64,000 bases of DNA from CAZNXJ01 sp964577115 (lineage in GTDB: Bacteria; Planctomycetota; Planctomycetia; Pirellulales; Pirellulaceae). The notes under the pieces are model-generated. The model searched no databases. It was given only the letters and a program-made list of their open reading frames with translations, and was not told the origin of the DNA. Location of the stretch: NCBI GenBank assembly GCA_964577115.1, contig CAZNXJ010000018.1, positions 45,315 to 109,314 on the forward strand, read 5' to 3'. This document shows positions 7,569 through 15,500 of this stretch, in pieces. Positions within the stretch are counted from its first letter, which is position 1. Each line of letters starts with the position of its first letter. A program made the position numbers and the translations under genes.

Positions 7569-9983
7569 TTAAGGCGCGACGGCAGGCGCCGCCCATTGAT
7601 CGCCCCACGAGCGGTGCAGGTCATGGAGAAACGCCTTCCACTCGGCGGCCGGCCGCTCCTTCGGAAATGGCTCCGGCGGCTCGACCTGCGGCGAAGTCCA
7701 CACGATTTCGAATTCGCCAGAAGCATTGATTCTTCCAATGCGCGGTATCTTGAAGGCGTGCTGCGTCGTCGGGTCGATCCGCAGAGGACCACTGGGAGCC
7801 GTGATCCGCTGAGCGCGCATCGCATGGCGCACGGCATTCGGATCGGTGGTTTCGGCGTCCTCGACGGCCGCGGCCCACAATTTAACACCGGCGTAAGCCG
7901 CCTCCATGGGATCGGTCACCACGCGCTGCGGGCCGTACTTGTCATGAAAGCGTTTTATGAACTGCTCGTTCTCCGGCGTAGCAATCGATGCAAAGTAAGT
8001 CCACGCCGCATAGTCCCCCGCTACTTCGCTAGGATTCAGTTGTCGTAGTTCCTGCGCTCCAAGACTGAACGAAACCGTGACGACGTTTTCGGATTGAATG
8101 CCGGCCTTGCGGAGTGCGCGAAAGAACAGATGGTTACTGTCGCCGTTGATCGTGTTCAGGATTGCGTCTGGCTGTGCCTCTTTGATCTGCGCGATGGCTT
8201 CGTCCAGGTTCGTGTCCTCAGGCGCGAGATAGACTTCGCCCACCAACTCGGCTCCTAACTGCTTGAGCTGGTCCTTGATCACTTCGTTGGCGGCACAGGG
8301 GAAGACATAGTCCGAACCAATCAGAAAATACCGCCGCTTCTTGAGAGTCGTAAACGTCCACTTCACCGCCGGAATAATTTGCTGGTTCGGGGTGGCCCCT
8401 AAATAGATGACGTTCGGCGACTCTTCCATGCCCTCGTATTGAACCGGATAGACGAGCAGGTGGTCGTATTGTTCGAAGATCGGCACGACGGTCTTGCGGC
8501 CCGACGATGTCCAGCAGCCAAATACCACGGCTACCTTCTCCTCATTGATGAGACTCTCGGCCTGCACCAAGAACTCGTGAGGATCCGATCGACCGTCGCG
8601 TACGACGGCTTCTACAGGACGGCCGAGTACTCCGCCCGCCTGATTAATTTCTTCGATGGCCAGCAGCGTTGCATCGACAACGGCGGACCCGCTTTCGGCC
8701 ATGGTTCCCGTGAGTGAGTGGAGCACGCCGACTTTGATGGGTTCGCCAACGGGAACAGGAACTGCGCCCGCATTGTCCCCGCGTCCGGCGACACGGCCGT
8801 CATACCCCTTGAATGCCCACCGGGCGAAAAACGCCGACGCAAACGCCAGCACACAGGCGACCGCGATCGCGGCATTTCGCATCGCGCTGTTTGGCACGTC
8901 GCGCGACGTGGAACCCGTCGCGCCTCGCCGAGACGGTACGACGGCGCTGCGTGGTCCCGATTCGCTAGGTAGTTCGATCGATACCTCGCCGGACAACGTG
9001 GCAATCACCGCCTGCAAATCCGCCAACATTTCGCGGGCCGACTGGTAGCGATCCTCAGGCCGCTTCGCCATTGCTCGCGCCACGATCAACGAGCACGCCG
9101 CGGGAATGGCCGGGTTGGCTAAACGCGGATCCGGCGGATCCGCTTGGCAGTGCGCCATCATGATCTGAACGATGCTGCCGCTGTCCGCGTACGGATTGGC
9201 GCCGGTCAGCAAAGTGTAGTACGTGGCCCCCAGCGAGTAGATATCGCTGCGCGCGTCTACCGGTCCGGACTCGCACTGCTCCGGACTCATGAAGTACGGA
9301 CTCCCCAGGACCTGACCGACATGCGTGAGTTGGTGCGATTCGTTGAGCGAGGGCTTGGCCAATCCGAAATCGCCAACCTTAATCGCTCCGTCAGCGGCGA
9401 TTAACAAGTTCGCGGGCTTGATGTCGCGATGAATCAGGCCCGCGGCATGTGCAGCACCAACTCCCTCGCAAGCGTCCGCCAACATACGGCTGGCGTGCAA
9501 TACCGACGGGACTCCCACGCGCTCCATATACGACGCGACGCTCCCGCCAGAGACGAACTCCATTACCAGGTAATAGGTTCCGTTCTCTTCGCCGATCTCG
9601 TAGATGGCAACGGTATGCGGATGATTGAGCTTGCCGGTCGCTTGGGCCTCCGCCAGAAACCGCTGAAGGGCCGTTTCATTAGCGGTCAATTCAGCCGGGA
9701 GCACCTTGATGGCGACATCGCGCCGAATCATTGGGTCATGGGCCCTGTAAACGACGCCCATGCCCCCGGCTCCGAGCAGTTCCGTTATCTCGTAGCGTCC
9801 GAGGCGGCGGCCGACGAGTTCGCCGGTCGCAGGGGGACGCGCGCCATCACGCCGCGGCCCGTTCGGCAACCCCTGCGTCTCATCAGTGGCGGACGGCGTT
9901 GAGTCGTGTTGAGACAGCGGGCCACGCGATGCTTGGCCGGTCTCAGAATCAACTTCGGACGAACGGTGTTCGCCTGGCGTCAC
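7569..9983 (-). CDS. Transmembrane Ser/Thr protein kinase fused to a UrtA-like ligand-binding domain
   Basis: This 804-residue protein has three parts. Residues 61 to about 325 are a complete Hanks-type kinase with glycine loop GAGGMGVVY, Lys93 in VAIKVL, HRDIKPAN (Asp187), DFG (205-207) and SPEQ. Residues about 370-391 form a single membrane helix. Residues 415 to about 770 form a type I periplasmic-binding fold closely resembling UrtA, the urea/amide ABC-transporter binding protein: KVGVLHSLTGTMA, AIEEINQAGGVLGRPV, VVFGCWTSSGRK, PVQYEGMEES, GATPNQQIIPAVKW, TINGDSNHLFF. The kinase would be cytoplasmic and the sensor outside. Transporter genes are absent nearby, so the domain probably senses a small ligand, perhaps urea or an amide, and signals by phosphorylation. 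The start is GTG at 9983 with GGGAGA nine bases upstream. Confidence 0.92.
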   Translation of the reverse strand: MTPGEHRSSEVDSETGQASRGPLSQHDSTPSATDETQGLPNGPRRDGARPPATGELVGRRLGRYEITELLGAGGMGVVYRAHDPMIRRDVAIKVLPAELTANETALQRFLAEAQATGKLNHPHTVAIYEIGEENGTYYLVMEFVSGGSVASYMERVGVPSVLHASRMLADACEGVGAAHAAGLIHRDIKPANLLIAADGAIKVGDFGLAKPSLNESHQLTHVGQVLGSPYFMSPEQCESGPVDARSDIYSLGATYYTLLTGANPYADSGSIVQIMMAHCQADPPDPRLANPAIPAACSLIVARAMAKRPEDRYQSAREMLADLQAVIATLSGEVSIELPSESGPRSAVVPSRRGATGSTSRDVPNSAMRNAAIAVACVLAFASAFFARWAFKGYDGRVAGRGDNAGAVPVPVGEPIKVGVLHSLTGTMAESGSAVVDATLLAIEEINQAGGVLGRPVEAVVRDGRSDPHEFLVQAESLINEEKVAVVFGCWTSSGRKTVVPIFEQYDHLLVYPVQYEGMEESPNVIYLGATPNQQIIPAVKWTFTTLKKRRYFLIGSDYVFPCAANEVIKDQLKQLGAELVGEVYLAPEDTNLDEAIAQIKEAQPDAILNTINGDSNHLFFRALRKAGIQSENVVTVSFSLGAQELRQLNPSEVAGDYAAWTYFASIATPENEQFIKRFHDKYGPQRVVTDPMEAAYAGVKLWAAAVEDAETTDPNAVRHAMRAQRITAPSGPLRIDPTTQHAFKIPRIGRINASGEFEIVWTSPQVEPPEPFPKERPAAEWKAFLHDLHRSWGDQWAAPAVAP

Positions 9984-10214
9984 CTTCGCGTCTCCCGGTA
10001 AGCGGCTCGCAACGGCTACAGCTACCGCCGCGGTGAATGCGCCCAGGCCAAGTCAGACACTCAGGTCACGACAGCAGCTGGCTCACTAGCGGCGCCCGAG
10101 TAAGTATGACGCACTTTAGCAGACGCAACTATCCGGAAACCGCGAACGGCGTCGCTCGGCGCACAGCGGAGCGAAGTCCAAGCGCAGTTTGTGCGGAGAG
10201 GCGCTACGGGCGGC

Positions 10215-10736
10215 TTACTTTTTCGTGAAGCGCAGGACGCCGAGCGACTTGAGGTCGTTCGGAGGGGTCATGGTGAACGAGTCGTGCCCCTGGAAGACGA
10301 GCGTTACTTCTTCCGGTTCCGAGCTGCCTTCCGCCGAGCGAATACGAACCTCGTCGCCGTATTCCGCAATCACCGACCACTCGCCCGTCGTGTCGTTCGT
10401 TTGATTGCCGAGTTCGGGTAACGTCATCGAGGCGCTCATCTCAAGCTTGCCCGACTCGTGGAAAATGATGCGCATCCGAATCGATTTGCAGATGTCGACC
10501 GTCGGCCCATCGAAGTCTTCGACGGGCGCATCCTTATGCATGGAGAACGCCCCGTCCCACGTGCCCACCAGCCGTTCTTTCGCGGACTTCGGCGCCGCTT
10601 TGACACTCAGCGACACCGGCGTCGAAGGCGCACCGTTCGCCTCGCCGCTCGACTTCTGACACCCCGTGCCACTGACCAGCGCGGCGGCCAGTACGAGCAA
10701 CCCCGAGCAAGCGCGGGAACGAATCGAAACGAACAT
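10215..10736 (-). CDS. Predicted lipoprotein, lipocalin-like small protein
   Basis: The 173-residue protein has a short basic N-terminus, a hydrophobic helix and a lipobox ending in SGTGC (Cys26), so it is probably lipid-anchored. The mature part has VGTWDGAF near its start and several short hydrophobic strands ending in VLRFTKK. This pattern is seen in small beta-barrel proteins of lipocalin type. I do not recognise a specific family. The next gene upstream on the same strand is another lipoprotein with a VGTW start, and the two may be distant relatives. Confidence 0.75.
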   Translation of the reverse strand: MFVSIRSRACSGLLVLAAALVSGTGCQKSSGEANGAPSTPVSLSVKAAPKSAKERLVGTWDGAFSMHKDAPVEDFDGPTVDICKSIRMRIIFHESGKLEMSASMTLPELGNQTNDTTGEWSVIAEYGDEVRIRSAEGSSEPEEVTLVFQGHDSFTMTPPNDLKSLGVLRFTKK

Positions 10737-10822
10737 CTCGCAAGTCCTCCATGACGTCCGAATGTCGCAGAAAAGCGGAACGAGCGTACCTGGCCGGTGC
10801 CCGGCCGCTCGGAGCGGCCCGC

Positions 10823-11239
10823 CTAGGCCGCGCGTTTAAATGTCAGCTCGAGAGAACCCGGCAGCGAAGGGGGAGCAAGCCGGATCCGGTCGCGGTCGAG
10901 AAGGGTGACGTGGAGCTTAAGCGGCTGACCGCCATCGAACTGGGTTTCGAGCAGCACCGAGTTGCCGTTCGCTTCAACGAATCGCCACGAACCACTCTGC
11001 GTCACCGTCGCACCGGACGGGCCGCCCGAGATGGTGAGCTTACCGTCCGGCGAAAACTCGAGCTTCATGCCCGCCTTCGCCAGGAGCCCCATCATGCCCT
11101 GCTCTTCATCCACCACCCAGGTCCCTACTACTTGCCGGGCCGGCGAGGGTACACACCCTGCGAGTACGAGCAGGGCCAGCAGTCCCAACGCCGCCACACC
11201 AATTCGCCACGGACTACCCATCGCGTTCACTCCGTTCAC
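10823..11239 (-). CDS. Predicted lipoprotein with VGTW motif
   Basis: The 138-residue protein begins with a signal peptide and the lipobox VLAGC (Cys28). The mature domain opens with QVVGTWVVDEEQG, then strands FSPDGKLTISGG, SGSWRFVE, VLLETQF, KLHVTLL and LELTFK. This suggests a small all-beta fold. A second in-frame ATG six codons in (MGSPWRIG) could be the real start. It shares the VGTW opening and overall layout with the lipoprotein encoded 86 bases downstream. Its function is unknown. Confidence 0.75.
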   Translation of the reverse strand: MNGVNAMGSPWRIGVAALGLLALLVLAGCVPSPARQVVGTWVVDEEQGMMGLLAKAGMKLEFSPDGKLTISGGPSGATVTQSGSWRFVEANGNSVLLETQFDGGQPLKLHVTLLDRDRIRLAPPSLPGSLELTFKRAA

Positions 11240-11473
11240 GCGTCTCTGTCCCCACGGGGGCCCAAATCATAAGCGGCTCGGGAAAACAGGTCCAGGGAAG
11301 AACGCGTTTGCCGCGTAAAGTTGGCGCAAAAAGCTAGCCAGGAGCCAACGTAGATCCCCCATGCTGCCGGGAACCAATCGGCAGCGCAGTCTTCCCGGAC
11401 CGCGGCAAATTCACCTCCCTAGCCACGACGGCATAACATGGCTGGAGGCCCGCAAGCAACGGCAACCGCAAGG

Positions 11474-13174
11474 CTATCCGTACTTCAAGCGATCAGGGGT
11501 CGCGCGATCGATCGGTGCATCGATCAACGTGGGCTCGTTGCGTTGCCACGCCTCCTGAACGGCGGCAACCAGTTGATCCGGCTCGGTGACCCGTTCTGCA
11601 CGGACCCCGAAGGCACGCGCGAGCCCGACCATGTCCACTTCGGGCTCGGTGAGGTCCAGCCCGACGTACTGACCGGCAAGGGCGTGGGGCAAGCCGATCC
11701 CCTTGGCACCCACTTTGAGAATTTGATACTGCGCGTTGTTGCAAATCACGAAGACGACAGGCAAGCGGTACCGCGCCGCGCTCCAGAGCCCCGAGATGCC
11801 GTACATGGCGGCGCCTTCGCCGAGCAGTGCGAGTACGGGGCGGTCAGGCCAGGCGAGCTTCGCTCCAAGCGCACAACCGAGCCCCCAGCCGAGCGTCCAG
11901 CCGCGATGCCCGAAATAGCCCGTGGTGTTGCGCAGCTTTCCTAGCCGCTCAAACGTTGTGTTCGTCGAGGTGACAGCTTCTTCAACGACCACGACATCGT
12001 CCGGCAGGATCTGCGCCAGGCTATACATGAGAGCGGCGGAAGTCATTGGCCGAGCGGCGAGCTGTGAACGGCAGTGGGCTTCATAACGCTCGCGATTCTG
12101 CTGGTGCGTGTCCGCCCAGCGCCGCGCTCGCGCCGCCATCTGCTCGCGATCACGCGCGTCCAGCATGGGCTCGAGCGTCTCCGTCAGTTCGGCGAGTCCC
12201 GTCTTGGTATCGCCAATCAGCCCGACCTCGACGGGATAGTTCTTTCCAAGCTGCCAGGGATCTTCGTCCAGGTGCACGATCCGCACGTGCTCGGGCAAGG
12301 CGCGCGCGGGCTCGAAGTACACGTACTGTCGCAAGAGATCCATGCCCGTGACGAACACGACGTCGAACGGCTGAAGCCGCTCGCGAACCTCGGGCGCCCA
12401 GAGCGGCAAACCTTGTCCGTAGAGCGGATGATCACTGCGCATCGCCAACCGCCCATGGGTCGTTCCCGACTCGGAGATCACCGGCGCGCCAAGCAGCTCG
12501 GCCAGTTTTTCGAGCTCGCTGCTCGCTCCTGCCTCGGTCACTCGGCTTCCTGCGAGGATCGCCGGGTTACGCGCTTCGCGAAGAACGCGCGCGGCGTGCT
12601 CGAGTGCTTCCACAGGCGGGCGCACGCGATGGTTCGGCAGTCGGATTGGCGTCAGGTCGAGCCGGTCGGATCGTTCGAGTTGCACGTCCATGGGCAGCGA
12701 CAAGAAGACCGGGCCGCGGGGCGGCGTAAGCGCCGTCTGAACGGCGCGGCGCACGGCTGTCGGCAGATCCTCGACGCGATCCACCTCGACTGCCCACTTC
12801 GTCCACGGCCGCGCGACCGAAACCATGTCTCCGCCGAGAATCGGCTCTTCAAACTTCAGCCGCCGATCTTGCTGTCCGGCCGTGACGAGCAGAGGCGTCC
12901 CCTCGCGATAGGCGTTGTAGACCATGCCCATCGCGTTGCCCAAACCGCAACTGATATGCAGGTTGACGACGCCGAGCGCCCCGGAAGCCATGGCATAGCC
13001 ATCGGCCATCGAGGTCACGGGGATTTCCTGCATTCCGAGAATGTATTCAATGCGACGGTCGACGCACAAGGCGTCGTTCAGCGGCAATTCGGTCGTGCCC
13101 GGATTTCCAAAAAGGTAACGGACACCGAATTCGGCGAGCAGTTCGAGGAAGGCCTCGATTCCAGAAAGTGCCAT
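11474..13174 (-). CDS. Thiamine-diphosphate-dependent enzyme, benzoylformate decarboxylase-like
   Basis: The 566-residue length and three-domain order fit the acetolactate synthase/pyruvate decarboxylase superfamily. The N-terminal domain has FGNPGTTELP (about 22-31), the cofactor-activating glutamate in GMQE (Glu50), and NLHISCGLGNAMG with a histidine at 73, as in benzoylformate decarboxylase (BFD). The C-terminal ThDP/Mg motif is GEGAAMYG followed about 24 residues later by NNAQYQIL. BFD's second active-site histidine region reads DLLRQYVYF here, with no histidine, and Thr replaces the BFD active-site Ser. The reaction is probably decarboxylation or carboligation of a 2-oxo acid, but the substrate may not be benzoylformate. 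No operon partner of the mandelate pathway is nearby. Confidence 0.85.
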   Translation of the reverse strand: MALSGIEAFLELLAEFGVRYLFGNPGTTELPLNDALCVDRRIEYILGMQEIPVTSMADGYAMASGALGVVNLHISCGLGNAMGMVYNAYREGTPLLVTAGQQDRRLKFEEPILGGDMVSVARPWTKWAVEVDRVEDLPTAVRRAVQTALTPPRGPVFLSLPMDVQLERSDRLDLTPIRLPNHRVRPPVEALEHAARVLREARNPAILAGSRVTEAGASSELEKLAELLGAPVISESGTTHGRLAMRSDHPLYGQGLPLWAPEVRERLQPFDVVFVTGMDLLRQYVYFEPARALPEHVRIVHLDEDPWQLGKNYPVEVGLIGDTKTGLAELTETLEPMLDARDREQMAARARRWADTHQQNRERYEAHCRSQLAARPMTSAALMYSLAQILPDDVVVVEEAVTSTNTTFERLGKLRNTTGYFGHRGWTLGWGLGCALGAKLAWPDRPVLALLGEGAAMYGISGLWSAARYRLPVVFVICNNAQYQILKVGAKGIGLPHALAGQYVGLDLTEPEVDMVGLARAFGVRAERVTEPDQLVAAVQEAWQRNEPTLIDAPIDRATPDRLKYG

Positions 13175-13285
13175 GTCTGCGTTCAGGTCCCGGTTGGATT
13201 GGCGGTGCGGGCGGACGGCTACGCTGCGGCGCTAGCCAGCGATGGGTCGCCCCGCACGCCGCAGCCCACCCCGAAACCTGAGATC

Positions 13286-13894
13286 TTAACGCTCGCCGAG
13301 CAGCGCCTGAAACACGTTACGCGCCGGCGGATGGGCCGTGGCATGGCCGGATGCGGGCCGAGCGGTGGCGGCGCGGGCGGTCGTTCTCGCGGGGACCGGC
13401 GTCTGAGCGGATGCCATGCGAGTCGGCTCTGTTCGCGTTGCTGCTGACCGAACGGGCGGAGCCGGCTCGGGGGCTTCCATAATTTCCGTCCATGTTTGTT
13501 CGCCAAGCACGTGCTCGCCCGGATAGACGTCGCCTTCCCAAAACGCTTCGCCGTAAGTGAGCGCAACGCCATGACGACGGCCCCAGAAGTTCGCGTGATT
13601 CAGCGGGCGAGCTCGCGCGCCACAGCAACCATGCGGCCCAATCCAGTTGCCGCATTGGTCACAGGGATCACAGCAATCCGGCGGATCGCTCAGCCACTCG
13701 TCCCAATAGATTTCACCGCACCCCGAACTGCAGCCCATCAATTGTTGCAGGGGCGAGAGACAGCCCGTGCAGCAGGCATCTCCGACATCGCATTGCGTTC
13801 CATTGCAGCCGGGCGTCGTGCGATGAAGCGTGCAGCAGCCGACCATCGAACTGAAAACGAACAGCACGGCGAAATAGTGAAACAGGCGAAGCAT
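13286..13894 (-). CDS. Cysteine-rich secreted lipoprotein of planctomycete type
   Basis: The 202-residue protein has a signal peptide ending in a probable lipobox, SMVGC (Cys20). Fifteen cysteines fall within residues 20 to 95, several as CC pairs, and include the block DEWLSDPPDCCDPCDQC. I recognise this style from Pirellulales secreted proteins, where similar DPPxCCDPC segments recur. The C-terminal part is low-complexity and rich in Ala, Pro, Thr and Arg. AAGGA about ten bases before the ATG supports the start. The function is unknown. A disulfide-stabilised cell-surface or crateriform-structure role is only a guess. Confidence 0.75.
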   Translation of the reverse strand: MLRLFHYFAVLFVFSSMVGCCTLHRTTPGCNGTQCDVGDACCTGCLSPLQQLMGCSSGCGEIYWDEWLSDPPDCCDPCDQCGNWIGPHGCCGARARPLNHANFWGRRHGVALTYGEAFWEGDVYPGEHVLGEQTWTEIMEAPEPAPPVRSAATRTEPTRMASAQTPVPARTTARAATARPASGHATAHPPARNVFQALLGER

Positions 13895-14164
13895 GAGCGC
13901 AATTCCTTCGACGTGGAAACGTCCGACGGCAGGTCAAGAACCTGCTGGGCCGGCCACCTCTGGTTATCGGCGTCAAACTCAGCGGAATCGAGAAATTCCA
14001 CACAATCGCTACATCTTCGCGCTGCCGCGGTTCCCCGAATTTCGCAAAAGAGATAAATTGCGCCGTCTGGTTAGAGACATTGGTCGTGTCTCCGTGTCCG
14101 CGCGGCACCGCAAGCAACACACGCGACGCGCGGTGCATAGGCTTGTCCCGCTGAGTCCCTTGAG

Positions 14165-14830
14165 TTGGCACCCGTGTTGATCGATCGCTCGTTCTTCCAG
14201 CGCGATGTTGTCGAGGTTGCACGGCAGCTGCTCGGGATGTTGCTCGTGCGTGAAGACGAGCGGGGACGGCAAAGCGGCATCATTGTTGAGGTCGAGGCGT
14301 ATCTCGGTGCTCAGGATCCGGCGGCCCATAGCTACCGCGGTCCAACGCCCCGTAATGCCTCGATGTTCGGACCGGTCGGCCATGCATACGTGTACACGAT
14401 CCACACGCACTTCTGCATGAATGTCGTTGCTGGCGTGCCGGGCGAGGCGACGGCCGTACTGCTGCGGGCGCTCGAACCGGTCGAGGGTATCGAACACATG
14501 CGCGCTCGGCGGCACGTCCGCGCGCTGCGGGATTTGACGAGCGGACCCGGGAAGCTGTGTGCTGCACTGGCCATCGATCGCTCGTTCGACGGCTGGGATC
14601 TTACGCTCGGCCAGCAGCTGTGGCTTGAACCAGGACCGCGACTGCCTCCCTGGAAAACGGCCGTGACACCGCGCATCGGCATTCGTTTGGCCGCGGACCT
14701 GCCGCTGCGCTTCTTCATTGATGGCAATCCCTTCGTCAGCGGACCGCGCCGCCAACATTCGACGCTCCTGCGGCCGTTCATTTCTTACGAATGCGAATCG
14801 CTGCCCAAGGGCCGCTCGTCACCCCATTAG
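14165..14830 (+). CDS. mpg: 3-methyladenine DNA glycosylase (AAG/MPG family)
   Basis: The 221-residue protein matches the AAG family of base-excision repair enzymes that remove alkylated purines. Key segments are DVVEVARQLLGMLLV at the start, the catalytic-glutamate region GIIVEVEAYLGAQDPAAHSY, FGPVGHAYVYTIHTHFCMNVV, VLLRALEPVEG, LTSGPGKLC and the C-terminal RIGIRLAADLPLRFF. The start is uncertain. TTG at 14165 and GTG at 14174 are both possible and neither has a strong ribosome binding site. The gene reads away from the Cys-rich lipoprotein gene across a 270-bp divergent spacer. Confidence 0.9.
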   Translation: MAPVLIDRSFFQRDVVEVARQLLGMLLVREDERGRQSGIIVEVEAYLGAQDPAAHSYRGPTPRNASMFGPVGHAYVYTIHTHFCMNVVAGVPGEATAVLLRALEPVEGIEHMRARRHVRALRDLTSGPGKLCAALAIDRSFDGWDLTLGQQLWLEPGPRLPPWKTAVTPRIGIRLAADLPLRFFIDGNPFVSGPRRQHSTLLRPFISYECESLPKGRSSPH

Positions 14831-14951
14831 GACGATGCCGGCTCCTGGTTTCCGTCGATCGTGCTGCTTCTCCTGAAGAAACCGCGGGCGGCGTGCCGAT
14901 ACGTGCTGCAACTTTTCTATCGACTCGCAGCACTCATCCGCGAGGGCAACC

Positions 14952-15440
14952 ATGCTGGGTTCCATTCTTCCCTGGGCGGGCGCCTCGTTTTCGACCGTCG
15001 CCCAGCGTGCCGGCCAGCAGTTGGAAGCTGCCTTCTCGTTTGTCGATCAATTGCGTGCGATTGAGGCGGAAGTGGCCGTGGACGAGTCGAGCGATTCGGA
15101 TTCTGGGGCCGAGCCGAGTCCGCTGGCGGTTTCGCTCCAGCGGTTCCATGCGCAGGCCGTTTCGCTGCTGCGCGCGGCGGGCGTCGATTTGTCGTTCCCG
15201 GTCGAATTGAGCATGGACGCTCAGGGAAACATCGCCGTCAGCGGCGCTCATCCCGATCTGCCGCGCATTGAAGAAGTGATCGCTGCGCACCGGGAGCTGA
15301 GCGAGGCGGCGGCGGAAATCGTCCAACAACATGGAGCCCAGCACCAACCGTACGTTGGGCATACGCGTGCCGATCACGATCCATTCGGCACGACGCTGAC
15401 CGTCGAACTCGACGCGGTCGGAATCACAATTCGCACCTAG
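14952..15440 (+). CDS. Hypothetical protein
   Basis: I do not recognise this 162-residue protein. It has GAGGGC eight bases before the ATG, and its codon use is like that of its neighbours. The N-terminal half is helical, with a Ser/Asp-rich acidic linker at about 46-56. The C-terminal half has LSMDAQGNIAVSGAHPD, a helix, and a final strand-like segment TLTVELDAVGITIR. No signal peptide or membrane helix is evident. It lies 60 bases before the DNA methylase gene on the same strand and may be cotranscribed with it. Confidence 0.65.
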   Translation: MLGSILPWAGASFSTVAQRAGQQLEAAFSFVDQLRAIEAEVAVDESSDSDSGAEPSPLAVSLQRFHAQAVSLLRAAGVDLSFPVELSMDAQGNIAVSGAHPDLPRIEEVIAAHRELSEAAAEIVQQHGAQHQPYVGHTRADHDPFGTTLTVELDAVGITIRT

Positions 15441-15500
15441 GGTCGCTCGGCCCGGTGGCTTCCGACCGGCGAAGCGGCTCCGCCGAAGAAGGATATTCGC

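Noticed and set aside
6885..8048. 387-residue plus-strand frame across the oxidoreductase end and the kinase end.
   Set aside because: It overlaps two well-supported genes and its sequence is low-complexity Arg/Ser/Pro.
12074..13447. 457-residue plus-strand frame opposite the ThDP enzyme.
   Set aside because: His/Arg-rich sequence without motifs, a shadow of the well-supported minus-strand gene.
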